From positions 1 through 61,448 of the forward strand of contig JACVCS010000013.1 in assembly GCA_016741915.1 (NCBI GenBank): 61,448 bases of DNA. Reading direction: 5' to 3'. The DNA is from Phycisphaerales bacterium (GTDB lineage: Bacteria; Planctomycetota; Phycisphaerae; Phycisphaerales; UBA1924). How positions within the stretch are numbered: position 1 is the stretch's first letter; each line of letters begins with the position of its first letter. The notes below the pieces were generated by a model. The model worked only from the letters and a program-made list of their open reading frames with translations. It did not search any database and was not told where the DNA came from. Below are positions 1-9,961 of this stretch, in pieces. The position numbers were made by a program, and so were the translations under genes.

Positions 1-9
1 GCGACACAC

Positions 10-64
10 GCGTGCGGCTCGCTCCGCTCGGTCGCTGCGCGACCTCGCTTCACGAGCCGCACGC
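10..64. repeat. Nested inverted repeat at window edge
   Basis: Arms GCGTGCGGCTCG (10-21) and CGAGCCGCACGC (53-64) are perfect inverted copies. A smaller hairpin GTCGC/GCGAC (31-35, 39-43) sits inside the loop. No T-run follows, so it is not a clear intrinsic terminator. It lies just left of the IS-like repeats at 79-118 and could belong to the same element, most of which would lie outside the window. Confidence 0.5.
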
Positions 65-78
65 CAGCTAAGCTCACC

Positions 79-118
79 TGTCAGCGATGTCCCCGAACAG
101 TGTCAACCATGTCCCCGA
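79..118 (+). repeat. Tandem 18-bp repeats, IS481-like end remnant
   Basis: Two direct copies of TGTCARCVATGTCCCCGA start at 79 and 101, a 22-base period. From memory, tandem TGTCAAC-ATGTCCCCG units are typical of the ends of some IS481/rve-type insertion sequences. No transposase gene lies between here and rpsA, so this is at most a terminus or a relic. The element would lie to the left of the window or be lost. Confidence 0.4.
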
Positions 119-160
119 TCCAAACACTTTGGACGATCGGTGGCACGGTGCGCTTGGTAC

Positions 161-203
161 AAAAAGAAACGCACCAACCGGCTTGTTGAGGGCTGGTCGG
201 TGC
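161..203 (-). terminator. Intrinsic terminator of rpsA
   Basis: On the minus strand GCACCGACC (203-195) pairs with GGTTGGTGC (179-171), with one G-T pair, and is followed by TTTCTTTTT (169-161). It lies 41 bases beyond the rpsA stop codon and should end that transcript. Confidence 0.75.
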
Positions 204-243
204 GGGTGTGTTTTCGCGGATCAGTCAGGCGGCGAGGACTGGG

Positions 244-2037
<1,794 letters not shown>

Positions 2038-2412
2038 GAGGAAAGAAACCTTGACCCGCGTGGTGCGATGTGACACCCGCACGCGACCGGACGCGGACGC
2101 CGACCGCACCGAGCGACCACGGCACATTGGCGGTGGAGGGCAGGGCGCGTCGAGCGGTTCCGCCGCGGGTTTGGTCGCGGGCAGGACAGGGGAGAAGTCT
2201 AGGTGGGCTGGGGGATCGGGGCGAAGAGAAACCGGGTGCGAAACCCCATGAAGAACGCCAGTGGCGGTGAACGAAACTCGCCTCAGCAACGCGTGTACGG
2301 GCCCGGCGATACCGTCCGATTGAAGGGTGCGATCGCTAGACGGGCTGGCGAGGATCAATCACGCGATTTTCGCTCAATCTGCGGCGATCATGCGATTATT
2401 GTACGCGATATT
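2038..2412. other. Intergenic region upstream of rpsA
   Basis: The 375 bases between the rpsA start and the stop of the next upstream gene hold no supported gene. The part near 2340-2430 is AT-richer than its surroundings and contains TACAAT on the minus strand (2403-2398), a possible -10 element for rpsA, but no convincing -35 lies 17 bases upstream. The long rpsA leader may carry regulatory structure; none could be identified by eye. Confidence 0.4.
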
Positions 2413-4005
2413 CTATCGATCTTCGGTGCTTTGGGGCTTATCAACCGGAAGAACCTTCGGCGAGGATGGCGGTGGCGGGACGAGGACGACGAAACGGGTG
2501 CGGGTGGTACCCGGGCCCAGGGTGGCGATTCGGGAGGCGATATCTGCGCGGGTGATGGTTTGGTAATGGCGGGCGGCGTGGGCGAGGTCGTCCGGGTTGA
2601 TGGCGTAGAAACGGGTGAAGCTCAGCACGCTGGCCCAGTAGTCCGGATCGCTCAGTCGCTGGGCGGCTTGCGCGGTGATGGCATCGATGGCGGTGGTGAG
2701 CTTGGGCTGGTCGATCTGGTTTGCATCGGCGCACCGCGACAGCACGACTTCGAGGACCGATCGGACTTCCGCAGCGATGGCTTCGGGCTGTTGGAAGGTC
2801 TGCGCCACCGGTTGGTTGTCGGGGTTGTCGGCGAGGGTTGGTTCGGGCTCGGGGTTCTTCAGGCGGATGGTGAGCATCACGGTGCCGAGGTTTTTCAGGC
2901 CGCGGGATGGGATGACGACCGAACCGATGACGCTGGCGGGGCGGGGCTGGGCTTTGAAGGCGGCGTCGAGTTCGGATTGCAGGTACTGGGCGACGACAGC
3001 GAACTGTCGAACGGCGGCGAGATCGTCGATGTCCGGGCCGGGGAGCAGGACTTGGACAATGGGGCCTTCGGGGACTGGGAAGGCGGCCGCCACGACGCCG
3101 GTGGAGATATCGCGATCGGCGGCGCGGTTGAACGTCGGGGTGACGTGGGCGGCGGGCTGAGCATCAGCGATGGGGGCGAGGCATTGCTGGATGATGGGCA
3201 GTGCCTGGGCGAGGGTGATGTTGCCGGCGATGGCGATCTCGATGGGCGCGTTACTTGCGAGGGTGGTGAGGTGTTCGCGTGCGGCGTCGGGTGTCCAGCG
3301 TTCGACGTGCGTGGAGAGCGGGCCGCCGGCGCGGGGGTCGGTGCTTTGGCGCATCGCCTGCACGACGGCGGCGAAGCCCGGCGAGCCGACGGCGCGGGCG
3401 CGGGAAAGGGTTTGGCGGTGGGCGGTTTGGAATCGCGGCTCGTCGAGCGTCGGCGCGACGATCATCGAAGCGAAGTTGGTCAGCGCTTTGGAGAGCGCGT
3501 CGGGCGATTCGAGCGTGCGCGGCGTGAAGGCGACGGACTCGGGGGTGACGGCGGAGCGGAGGTTGGCGGGTTGGGTTGTGGATGCGTCGGTGTCGGGGCG
3601 AGTCCATGCGGCGACGACGGCGGCGGTGAGCCCGCGGGTTTGGGCGGTTTCGGAGAGTTCGCCGCCGAGGAGGCGGATGCAGAGGGAGATGCCGGTGGCC
3701 TCGGGCATGGGGCGGAGATGAACGAGGATGCGCTGGCCGCGGATGGAGATGGTGTAGACGTTGGAGGCGCGGTGATGGATGACGGAGCGGACGATGGAGG
3801 CGGGAGGTATCGAGGTGGGAGTAGAGGGGCTGAGCGAGGTTGATGCGGGCGGATCGGTTTGAAGTTGAAGCGGAGCGGCGGCGGTGAGGTGCGGGATGAG
3901 GCAGGCCATGGCACCGACGGCGAACGGAACGACGCGCCAGCGAAGGCAACGGCGTGATAAGGCCGAGGGTTGGAGGCGGGATTCGAAGGAAACGGGATGG
4001 AGCAT
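2413..4005 (-). CDS. Secreted M16-like (pitrilysin-fold) protein, catalytically dead
   Basis: This 530-residue protein has an N-terminal signal-type segment (about residues 24-44: a basic stretch, then a hydrophobic core ending TAAAP) and a body resembling M16 zinc-peptidase family proteins. Near residues 112-130, where active M16 enzymes carry HxxEH within a GG-containing strand-helix, it reads GGELSETAQTRGL, with neither zinc-binding His. A later NAPIEIAIAGNITLAQALPII segment matches the usual M16 'v.GD.....' strand-helix, and the C-terminal half repeats the fold loosely. It is therefore probably a non-catalytic, exported M16 partner subunit. No active M16 partner is seen nearby. The family assignment is by fold-like pattern; the exact role is unknown. 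Confidence 0.6.
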   Translation of the reverse strand: MLHPVSFESRLQPSALSRRCLRWRVVPFAVGAMACLIPHLTAAAPLQLQTDPPASTSLSPSTPTSIPPASIVRSVIHHRASNVYTISIRGQRILVHLRPMPEATGISLCIRLLGGELSETAQTRGLTAAVVAAWTRPDTDASTTQPANLRSAVTPESVAFTPRTLESPDALSKALTNFASMIVAPTLDEPRFQTAHRQTLSRARAVGSPGFAAVVQAMRQSTDPRAGGPLSTHVERWTPDAAREHLTTLASNAPIEIAIAGNITLAQALPIIQQCLAPIADAQPAAHVTPTFNRAADRDISTGVVAAAFPVPEGPIVQVLLPGPDIDDLAAVRQFAVVAQYLQSELDAAFKAQPRPASVIGSVVIPSRGLKNLGTVMLTIRLKNPEPEPTLADNPDNQPVAQTFQQPEAIAAEVRSVLEVVLSRCADANQIDQPKLTTAIDAITAQAAQRLSDPDYWASVLSFTRFYAINPDDLAHAARHYQTITRADIASRIATLGPGTTRTRFVVLVPPPPSSPKVLPVDKPQSTEDR

Positions 4006-4122
4006 CGCACCAGACGATACCGCAAGCGGGGGTTGCGTGTTGCGGCGGAAAGGGGCGGATTGGGGTGAAACCGGGGGAAGTGCAGGTGAAAGTCGGACCG
4101 TGCGGCGCTACGCTGGGCGACT

Positions 4123-5052
4123 ATGGCACTCATCGTTACCGGCACGGTTGGGATCGACTCGGTGTATACCCCCCACGGGCACGCGGAACGCGTTCTGGGC
4201 GGGAGCTGCACGTACTTTGCGGCGGCGGCGTCGTTCCACGGGCCGGTGCGGATGGTCGCGGCGGTGGGCGGGGATTTTTCGCCCGAGTATCGCGCGGTCT
4301 TCTCGAAGTTCCCGGGCGTTGATACGCGGGGCCTGGAGTCTCGACCCAACAGCAAGACGTTCGCGTGGGGCGGGAAGTATCACCAGAACATGAACAGCCG
4401 GGAGACGCTGTTTACGGAACTGGGCGTGCTGACGGAAGCGCCGCCCGCGGTGCCGGCGGCGTATGCGGACAGCGAGTATGTCTTTCTGGCGAACTCGCAC
4501 CCGGCGGTGCAGCTGGGTTTCCTGCGGCAGTTCCCAAAGCGGAAGCTCGCGGTGGCGGACACGATGGACCTGTGGATCAACATCGCCAAGCCCGAGCTGC
4601 AGGCGCTGCTGAACGAGGTCGACGGGCTGGTGCTGAACTATGACGAGGCGGAACTGCTGACGGGGAAGCAGAACCCCGTGACGGCGGCGAAGCAGATCAT
4701 CGCGGAGAGCAAGCTGACCTTCTGCGTGGTGAAGAAAGGCGAGCACGGGTGCCTGTTCGTGCACCGCGAGGGCGTGGCGATGCTGCCGGCGTATCCGGCG
4801 GAGAAGGTCATCGACCCAACCGGCGCGGGCGACACGTTCGCGGGCGGGATGATGGGGTACATCGCGGCGAACCACAAGGAACACGCGGTGAAGGACCGCG
4901 TGCACTTTGATGTGATCCAGCGGGCGCTGGCGCACGGCACGGTGGTTGCGAGCTTCAACATCGAGAGCTTCACGTTGTCGCGGCTCGAGACGCTGAAGAA
5001 GGCGGAACTCGACGCGCGGTACCGCGAGTTCGCGGCGATGGTCCGCGCCTGA
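4123..5052 (+). CDS. PfkB-family carbohydrate kinase
   Basis: This is a ribokinase/PfkB-superfamily sugar kinase of 309 residues, which phosphorylates a sugar or nucleoside hydroxyl with ATP in the cytoplasm. The N-terminus has the substrate-site GGSCTYFAAA segment (residues 26-35) followed by the VGGDF strand. The C-terminus has the second PfkB signature DPTGAGDTFAGGMMGY (around residues 229-244), in which GAGD forms the anion hole and its Asp is the catalytic base. Length is normal for the family. Substrate cannot be read from sequence; it is not a close match to fructokinase or 2-keto-3-deoxygluconokinase patterns. The next gene starts 32 bases downstream on the same strand, so the two may be cotranscribed. 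Confidence 0.85.
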   Translation: MALIVTGTVGIDSVYTPHGHAERVLGGSCTYFAAAASFHGPVRMVAAVGGDFSPEYRAVFSKFPGVDTRGLESRPNSKTFAWGGKYHQNMNSRETLFTELGVLTEAPPAVPAAYADSEYVFLANSHPAVQLGFLRQFPKRKLAVADTMDLWINIAKPELQALLNEVDGLVLNYDEAELLTGKQNPVTAAKQIIAESKLTFCVVKKGEHGCLFVHREGVAMLPAYPAEKVIDPTGAGDTFAGGMMGYIAANHKEHAVKDRVHFDVIQRALAHGTVVASFNIESFTLSRLETLKKAELDARYREFAAMVRA

Positions 5053-5084
5053 GCGTGCGGGTCGTCACAGCATGAAAGGCGCGT

Positions 5085-6542
5085 GTGACCGAGACGCAGG
5101 CCAACACGGTCTATGAGCAGCTTCGCGCGAAGACCCTGCGCAAGCGCACGCTGTGGTACTGCGCAGCGGCGTGGCTGCTCATCGGCTTCGGGCTGCTGAG
5201 CACCCTCGACGAGTTCAATCAGTTCTCGGGCAACCAGTTGCTGTCGGTGTACGTCGAGCTCTTCGGCGACGCGATGCTGCTGTCGCTGTTCCTCGCGGCG
5301 GCGGTGTACTCGTGGAAGCGCGAACGCACGCTGCGCGAGCGTGTCCGGATCATTCAGTTGCTCACGGTGGCGGCGTGCGTGGTGATCGCGGCGGTGGAGC
5401 TGCTGTCGGCCCGGCTTGAGGTGCTCACGAAGCCCGAGAATGAACTGGTCTTTTCACGGACGACGATGCTGGCGTGGTCGGGCCCTGCGGGTGTGGCGAT
5501 CACGCTCTTCGTTGGTGCGTGCATCGTGGCGCTCTCGCTGCGCGAGCAGGTGTTCATGGTCCTGGCGGCGTGGGGTGCGTACGCGATCTCGACGGTGCTG
5601 CTGAGCGAAGACCGCACGGTGCTGATGATGTGGAAGATCGGGTGGTTCCCGGTTGTGGCGCTGCCGGCGATGCTGCTGAGCGTGTGGCGGTTCTCGGCTT
5701 TTCACGCTCGGCACAAGGCCCGTGCGATGGCGTGGACGTACAACGAACTGACCGACGAACTGGCGTATGCGCGGAAGATCCACGAGGCGCTCTTCCCGGA
5801 AGCGGGCGGGACGGGCGCGGTAGGGATGAGCTACGCGTACTCACCCATGCGGCAGATCGGCGGCGACTTTCTGTTCAGGCATGCCGCGCGCGTCGGGGGG
5901 GCGGACGGTCCGGTGTCGATCGCGCTGATCGACGTGACGGGGCACGGCGTGCCGGCGGCGCTGACGGTGAATCGTCTGCACGATGAGATGAGGCGGTTCT
6001 TCAGGCACAAGCCCGAGGGCACGCCGGGCGAACTGATGAAGGAACTCAACGCGTTTGTGTACGACGCGTTGTCGCCGCAGGGTGTTTTTGCGACGGCGAT
6101 TTGTGCGCGGATTGATCCGTCGCGGCGTGCGCTGCTGATCGCGGGGGCGGGGCACCCGCCGGCGTTGCTGGTGCGGGGCAACGGCGCGATGGTCGAGTTG
6201 CATTCCGGTGCGGCGATGCTGGGCGTCTTGCCGAGCGAGGACTTCGATCCCGTCGAGGCATCGCTGTTCATGGATACGCGCGACCGGCTGCTGGCGTTTA
6301 CCGATGGCGCGACCGAGGCCCGCGACCCGGACGGGCGGATGCTGGGGATCGAAGGTGTGAAGGCGGCGACGGCGGTTCTCAGCGCGAGCGAACGCGAAGC
6401 GGGGAAGTTGCCGACGGCGTTGATGGAATCGGTAAGCCGGTTTCACCTTGGACGGATTACCGATGACACGTTGATCGTGGAGATGTGGATCAACGAGTCG
6501 CCCGAGACTCGCGGGACGGGTGAACCGGCGGTGGGTTCATGA
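5085..6542 (+). CDS. Membrane-anchored SpoIIE/PP2C-type serine phosphatase
   Basis: The 485-residue protein has an N-terminal membrane part with about five or six hydrophobic segments (roughly residues 22-41, 52-72, 88-108, 128-150, 153-171, 183-205). A short linker leads into a C-terminal RsbU/SpoIIE-like phosphatase domain (about 225-470). Domain hallmarks are QIGGDF, the ALIDVTGHGVPAAL metal-binding segment, GAGHPPALL and LLAFTDGATEARD. Such phosphatases act in partner-switching pathways by dephosphorylating an anti-sigma-factor antagonist; no STAS or anti-sigma gene is visible here, so the target is unknown. The start is GTG at 5085, with GAAAGG nine bases before it. It ends convergently with the next gene, sharing six bases (TCATGA). 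Confidence 0.85.
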   Translation: MTETQANTVYEQLRAKTLRKRTLWYCAAAWLLIGFGLLSTLDEFNQFSGNQLLSVYVELFGDAMLLSLFLAAAVYSWKRERTLRERVRIIQLLTVAACVVIAAVELLSARLEVLTKPENELVFSRTTMLAWSGPAGVAITLFVGACIVALSLREQVFMVLAAWGAYAISTVLLSEDRTVLMMWKIGWFPVVALPAMLLSVWRFSAFHARHKARAMAWTYNELTDELAYARKIHEALFPEAGGTGAVGMSYAYSPMRQIGGDFLFRHAARVGGADGPVSIALIDVTGHGVPAALTVNRLHDEMRRFFRHKPEGTPGELMKELNAFVYDALSPQGVFATAICARIDPSRRALLIAGAGHPPALLVRGNGAMVELHSGAAMLGVLPSEDFDPVEASLFMDTRDRLLAFTDGATEARDPDGRMLGIEGVKAATAVLSASEREAGKLPTALMESVSRFHLGRITDDTLIVEMWINESPETRGTGEPAVGS

Positions 6543-7289
6543 GATGGACCGCAGGGCCCGGCGGCAGATTCGCCGGGTTGCGGGGGTGTCGCTCTGTTTC
6601 AGCCAGCGGCTGGTGAGGTCGCGGACCCAGTCTGGGCGGGATTTGGCCGCGTCGTTGAGCCAGTTGGAGACGGAGTCTTGGACGTATTTGGTGGGGTCGT
6701 TGTTGAGCGGCTGAAGCAGGGGCAGGGCCGGGGCGGGGTTGGATTTGAGTTCGGTGATGTGGGCGCACCAGACGCCGCGGGGGCGGGTGGCTTCGGTTGC
6801 GAACCGGCGGAGGTTGGCGGAGGGGTCGGTGGTGAAGGGGATGAGGGATTCGATGGCGAGGTCGAGGTTGTTTGCGATGGCGGGGCGGAGGGCCATCCAA
6901 GCCCATTCGCGGACGCCTGAGTTTGGGTCGTCTGCGAATGGGCGGACGGCTTTGAGGCGCTGGGTGAAGGAGAGCTTTGGAGCGCGAACGAGGGCGAGGC
7001 AGGCCCAGCCGCGGATTGTGTCGCTGGTGTGCGAGGCGAGGTTGGGGAGATCTTTGGGGGCGTGGAGGGTGAGCAGATCGCTGGCGAGATTCATGCGGGC
7101 GAGGATGCCGAGTTTGTCGCGGTTGGCGGCTTTGAGCGCGTCGATGGCACTCGCGGGTGCGCCGGGGACCGCGGCGGCGAAGAGCTTGGCAAAGTCGATG
7201 CTCAGCAGCTCAGCAAGGTTAGAGGATTCAGCGCCGAGGTTGAGGGCTTTCACGCGGGCGGCGGGGATGTCGCTGGGGCGTTTGGACAT
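6537..7289 (-). CDS. DNA alkylation repair (AlkC-like) HEAT-repeat protein
   Basis: This 250-residue, all-helical protein is built of HEAT-like repeats. The C-terminal half carries patterns typical of AlkC-type 3-methyladenine glycosylases (COG4335): an 'ATRPRGVWCAHI' turn corresponding to the SEGxRPRLPW motif, LLQPLNNDPTKYVQDSVSNW, and a WLND...RPDWVRDL helix. AlkC/AlkD enzymes remove alkylated purines through a HEAT-repeat groove. Whether this copy is active cannot be judged, since the ARPRLPW-type segment is altered (a Val-Trp-Cys run). The ATG at 7289 begins the homologous part (MSKRPSDI); upstream codons to 7412 would extend into a repetitive intergenic region and were rejected. Its stop overlaps the convergent phosphatase gene by six bases. 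Confidence 0.65.
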   Translation of the reverse strand: MSKRPSDIPAARVKALNLGAESSNLAELLSIDFAKLFAAAVPGAPASAIDALKAANRDKLGILARMNLASDLLTLHAPKDLPNLASHTSDTIRGWACLALVRAPKLSFTQRLKAVRPFADDPNSGVREWAWMALRPAIANNLDLAIESLIPFTTDPSANLRRFATEATRPRGVWCAHITELKSNPAPALPLLQPLNNDPTKYVQDSVSNWLNDAAKSRPDWVRDLTSRWLKQSDTPATRRICRRALRSIS

Positions 7290-7336
7290 TCGGTGAAGGT
7301 AGCCGCATGGAGGTTTCGTCGGTACTGGGTGCTTGG

Positions 7337-7382
7337 CCCGCGCGGAGCGTGGGCAGGGCCTGCACGCCACGCGGAGCGTGGC
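7337..7382. repeat. Pair of GC-rich palindromes
   Basis: CCCGCGCGGAGCGTGGG (7337-7353) and GCCACGCGGAGCGTGGC (7366-7382) are two near-identical 17-base imperfect palindromes sharing the core GCGGAGCGTGG. They lie between the AlkC-like gene start and the terminator of the neighbouring gene. They look like copies of a small interspersed repeat; no function can be assigned. Confidence 0.5.
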
Positions 7383-7395
7383 GGTACCCGGAATG

Positions 7396-7427
7396 AAAAA
7401 GACGCGCCCCAACGAAGGGTGCGCGCC
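7396..7427 (-). terminator. Intrinsic terminator after the 7515-8306 gene
   Basis: On the minus strand GGCGCGCACCC pairs with GGGGCGCGTC across a TTCGTT loop with one bulged A, and is followed by TTTTT (7400-7396). It lies 87 bases past the stop codon of the secreted protein gene. Confidence 0.7.
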
Positions 7428-7514
7428 TTTGAAAGAGGGGTCACGTGAAGAAGAAACCCAAATGCCGGGAGACGCCTTGCAGGTGGTGACCGCGGAGGCG
7501 CTGGCGGCGTGAAC

Positions 7515-8306
7515 TCAGCGGACGGAGCGGCGGCGACGGGCGGCGACGAGGCCACCCATGGCCAGGGCGAGACCCGCGCCGGGGGCGGGGATCAGCGTGG
7601 CGTTGGTGAGCTTGACGTCGAGCTTGAGGCGTTCATCGAGGTTGCCCTGAGGAGCGGTGAAGCCGGGCAGGTAGGTCCAGTTGGCGACGACGGTGCCGGT
7701 GAAGGACCAGGAGAAGGAGGTGAGGTCGCCGTCGGCGACGATGAGCTGCGACGGGGGCTCGCCGCTGTTGGTGTTGGCGACCCAGCTCTGCGAGAGGTTC
7801 ACCAGCGAGCCGACGGTGGTCGCGCCGGTGAAGGCGAGGTTGGTGGCGGAGAAGCTGGCGGAAGCGACGCCACCGGGGAGGGTGCCGCCGGCCTGGGTGT
7901 AGAAGCGGATGGCGTTGACGGGCTGGGTGGGGCTGGAGCCGTTGTGCGGGGCGGTCCAGGAGACCGTGCTCACGGCGTTGGTGATGGTGTTGGTGAGGGT
8001 CCAGGAGTAGCCCACGCCCACGGTGTGGGTGAGGTTGAAGTTGAAGGGGGTGCCCTGGAGCTGGTTGTTGTTGCCCAGGTTGGCCTGCTGGACGATGGTG
8101 CTGGGGGTGATCGACGAGCTGGTGGCGATGATCTGGTCCCAGTTGGTGTTGGAGACGCGATAGCGGACGAGGCCGGTGGTCTCCCCGGTGGTGTAGTTGG
8201 CGGGGTTGGCGTTGAGGGTCACAACGACGCCGGCGGAGGCGACGCTCGCCAGACCGGCGACAGCGACCAGGGCGGATGAAACAACAGCGAACGGACGGAT
8301 AGCCAT
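7515..8306 (-). CDS. Secreted protein with PEP-CTERM-like sorting tail
   Basis: This 263-residue exported protein starts with a signal peptide (MAIRPF... ending ASVASAG, cleavage near residue 25). It continues as a beta-rich, Asn/Thr/Ser-rich domain and ends with a sorting signal IPAPGAGLALAMGGLVAARRRR plus three residues. The tail follows the PEP-CTERM plan (Pro-containing turn, one membrane span, Arg cluster) but has PAPG in place of PEP. Exosortase-type processing is therefore inferred, not proven, and no exosortase gene lies in the window. The start ATG is preceded by an AGGAGAGAGAGAA stretch that acts as a strong SD. The function of the beta domain is unknown; it may be a surface or matrix protein. 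A leader hairpin lies just before the SD. Confidence 0.8.
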   Translation of the reverse strand: MAIRPFAVVSSALVAVAGLASVASAGVVVTLNANPANYTTGETTGLVRYRVSNTNWDQIIATSSSITPSTIVQQANLGNNNQLQGTPFNFNLTHTVGVGYSWTLTNTITNAVSTVSWTAPHNGSSPTQPVNAIRFYTQAGGTLPGGVASASFSATNLAFTGATTVGSLVNLSQSWVANTNSGEPPSQLIVADGDLTSFSWSFTGTVVANWTYLPGFTAPQGNLDERLKLDVKLTNATLIPAPGAGLALAMGGLVAARRRRSVR

Positions 8307-8585
8307 TTCTCTCTCTCCTCGAAAAGTTGTCCGCAGAGAAACGGTTCTCCGCGGGCCCCTCCTCCCACACCCTGATTATGGCATTTGGGCCCGGCGGTTC
8401 CCGAATTGTGGGCTTTCCAGGCGGGTTTCTTGATTGAACCGTCACAAGTTTAGCAAAACCCCTCGGTCCGGAAAGGTGACCTCGGGGGCGTTATGGAAGA
8501 TTGGGATAGCGGCACCTGAATAGGTGCTGAGAAGATGGGGAAGATTGGATTGCTGCCGCGGGTACGAATCGAGTTGCGGGCAACA

Positions 8586-9914
8586 TTACGAACGACGAGA
8601 TTGGGCTTTGGCGAGCGCTCGCTCGATTTCGGCGTTGATCAACCGCCAGGCTTTGAGACGCGACGGGGTGACGTCTTCACGGATCCACCTTTCGGTGTCC
8701 ACGGGATGTATCCACCCGTTGATTCGTCTCATCGCTTCGTGTTCGATGACGCTGTACCCGGACGTGCCGTTGCGATTGCCGGCGTTCGGATCGAGTTTGA
8801 CAATCTTTGGATCGAGTTCGAGTGCAACCTGGTTTCTGTTTGGCGCGGTGACGGAGAACGTGCCGTTCGCGTTGCGGAACCATTCGCGGGGCCAAACCCA
8901 GTTCTGGTCGGCAAAGCTGGGGTGTGAGCCGAGCGCTCGCCAACGGCCGTCGCGAACGCTGATGAAGCTGGTGTGCGAGAAGAGGATCGCGTCTTCGGGG
9001 GTGAGTTTGACCAACTCGTCGATCGGGGGCCAGCGGTCCCAGCGTTTGCCCATGATCATCACAACGGTATCGGAGAGAAAACGGAGGTGCTTTTCGGGAC
9101 GATCGATGAGCAACGCGGCACCGAAGCCGCCGCCGAGCATCGGGAATCCGAGCCAGGTGCCCGGTGGGATTGACCGGTCGGTGTGCTTGCCGGGCGGGAG
9201 CCAGTTTGATGGCGTTGGCGGAGCAGCGGAGCGCATTTTCGCGGCGCGTGATTTCCAAAGCTCGAGCTTGTCGGGCGAGAGATCTGTGATTGTGATGGTC
9301 GGGTCCCAGTTGCCGGGGACTTTCTTTTTCAGGTACACAACCACGGCGGCCTCAAGCTTGCTGGCTGCGGTAATAGCCTCAATCGGTGGGAACTGCTTTG
9401 CTTCTTCGAACTCTGCCGGTACGCAGTCGATCACGGTCATCGTTGGTTCGTCGGCGGTGATCTCTATGCACGATGCGTTCGCGTCCTTGTCGGGCAAGGG
9501 TTCGTTCTTGGGCGAGAAAACCGTAGCCATTTCCGCCTTGCCATACGGCGGCACCGGCCAGTCTTCCCTGGCGAAGTTGTTGATTTTGCCGATCTGTTTC
9601 CATCGGCCTTTGCGGAAGCCTTGGGTTGTGACGAGACCGATCCAGACGGTGGGCCAGGCGTCGGGGCGCTGGTACTGGGGGCTCAGGAGTTTCTTCGAAT
9701 CGAGATCGGGGAGCAAATACACAACGACAAAATCAACCAATGAATCCGGCGGTGTGGATCGCGTGACGACCAACGAGCACTGGCCCATGTCCTTCAACGG
9801 CAGAGACCAGATCGTGCCCTCCTCGGGCACTGCGGTACCTTTGGCGGGTTTCTTTACTCGTGTCGAGACTGCGGAGTTGCTTTTCTTCGCGGACGATGAC
9901 TTCGCCTTTGGCAT
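8586..9914 (-). CDS. Hypothetical protein with possible Imm26-like domains
   Basis: This 442-residue soluble protein has a Lys/Ser-rich, probably disordered N-terminus (residues 1-30). Two segments have the same plan: EEGTIWSLPLKD followed by strands near residue 32, and PPGTWLGFPMLGGGFGAALLID near residue 250. Both resemble the opening strands of Imm26-family immunity proteins ('GD.f.iPL.dG.yg.g.v'), suggesting two divergent copies. This is a tentative family guess; no toxin gene is next to it. The ATG at 9914 was chosen because GGAGTGGGG precedes it by a proper distance and an upstream start would run into glnS. Third codon positions are visibly less GC-biased than in glnS or rpsA, which suggests transfer from elsewhere. 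It follows glnS by 47 bases on the same strand. Confidence 0.5.
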   Translation of the reverse strand: MPKAKSSSAKKSNSAVSTRVKKPAKGTAVPEEGTIWSLPLKDMGQCSLVVTRSTPPDSLVDFVVVYLLPDLDSKKLLSPQYQRPDAWPTVWIGLVTTQGFRKGRWKQIGKINNFAREDWPVPPYGKAEMATVFSPKNEPLPDKDANASCIEITADEPTMTVIDCVPAEFEEAKQFPPIEAITAASKLEAAVVVYLKKKVPGNWDPTITITDLSPDKLELWKSRAAKMRSAAPPTPSNWLPPGKHTDRSIPPGTWLGFPMLGGGFGAALLIDRPEKHLRFLSDTVVMIMGKRWDRWPPIDELVKLTPEDAILFSHTSFISVRDGRWRALGSHPSFADQNWVWPREWFRNANGTFSVTAPNRNQVALELDPKIVKLDPNAGNRNGTSGYSVIEHEAMRRINGWIHPVDTERWIREDVTPSRLKAWRLINAEIERALAKAQSRRS

Positions 9915-9961
9915 GTCCCCACTCCATGTGCTGATTGGCTCACAACTTGGCCCGAAGCATT

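Noticed and set aside
2203..3843. 546-codon plus-strand frame opposite the M16-like gene
   Set aside because: Gly/Asp/Arg-rich composition and no domain; the minus-strand frame has a signal peptide and family-like strands.
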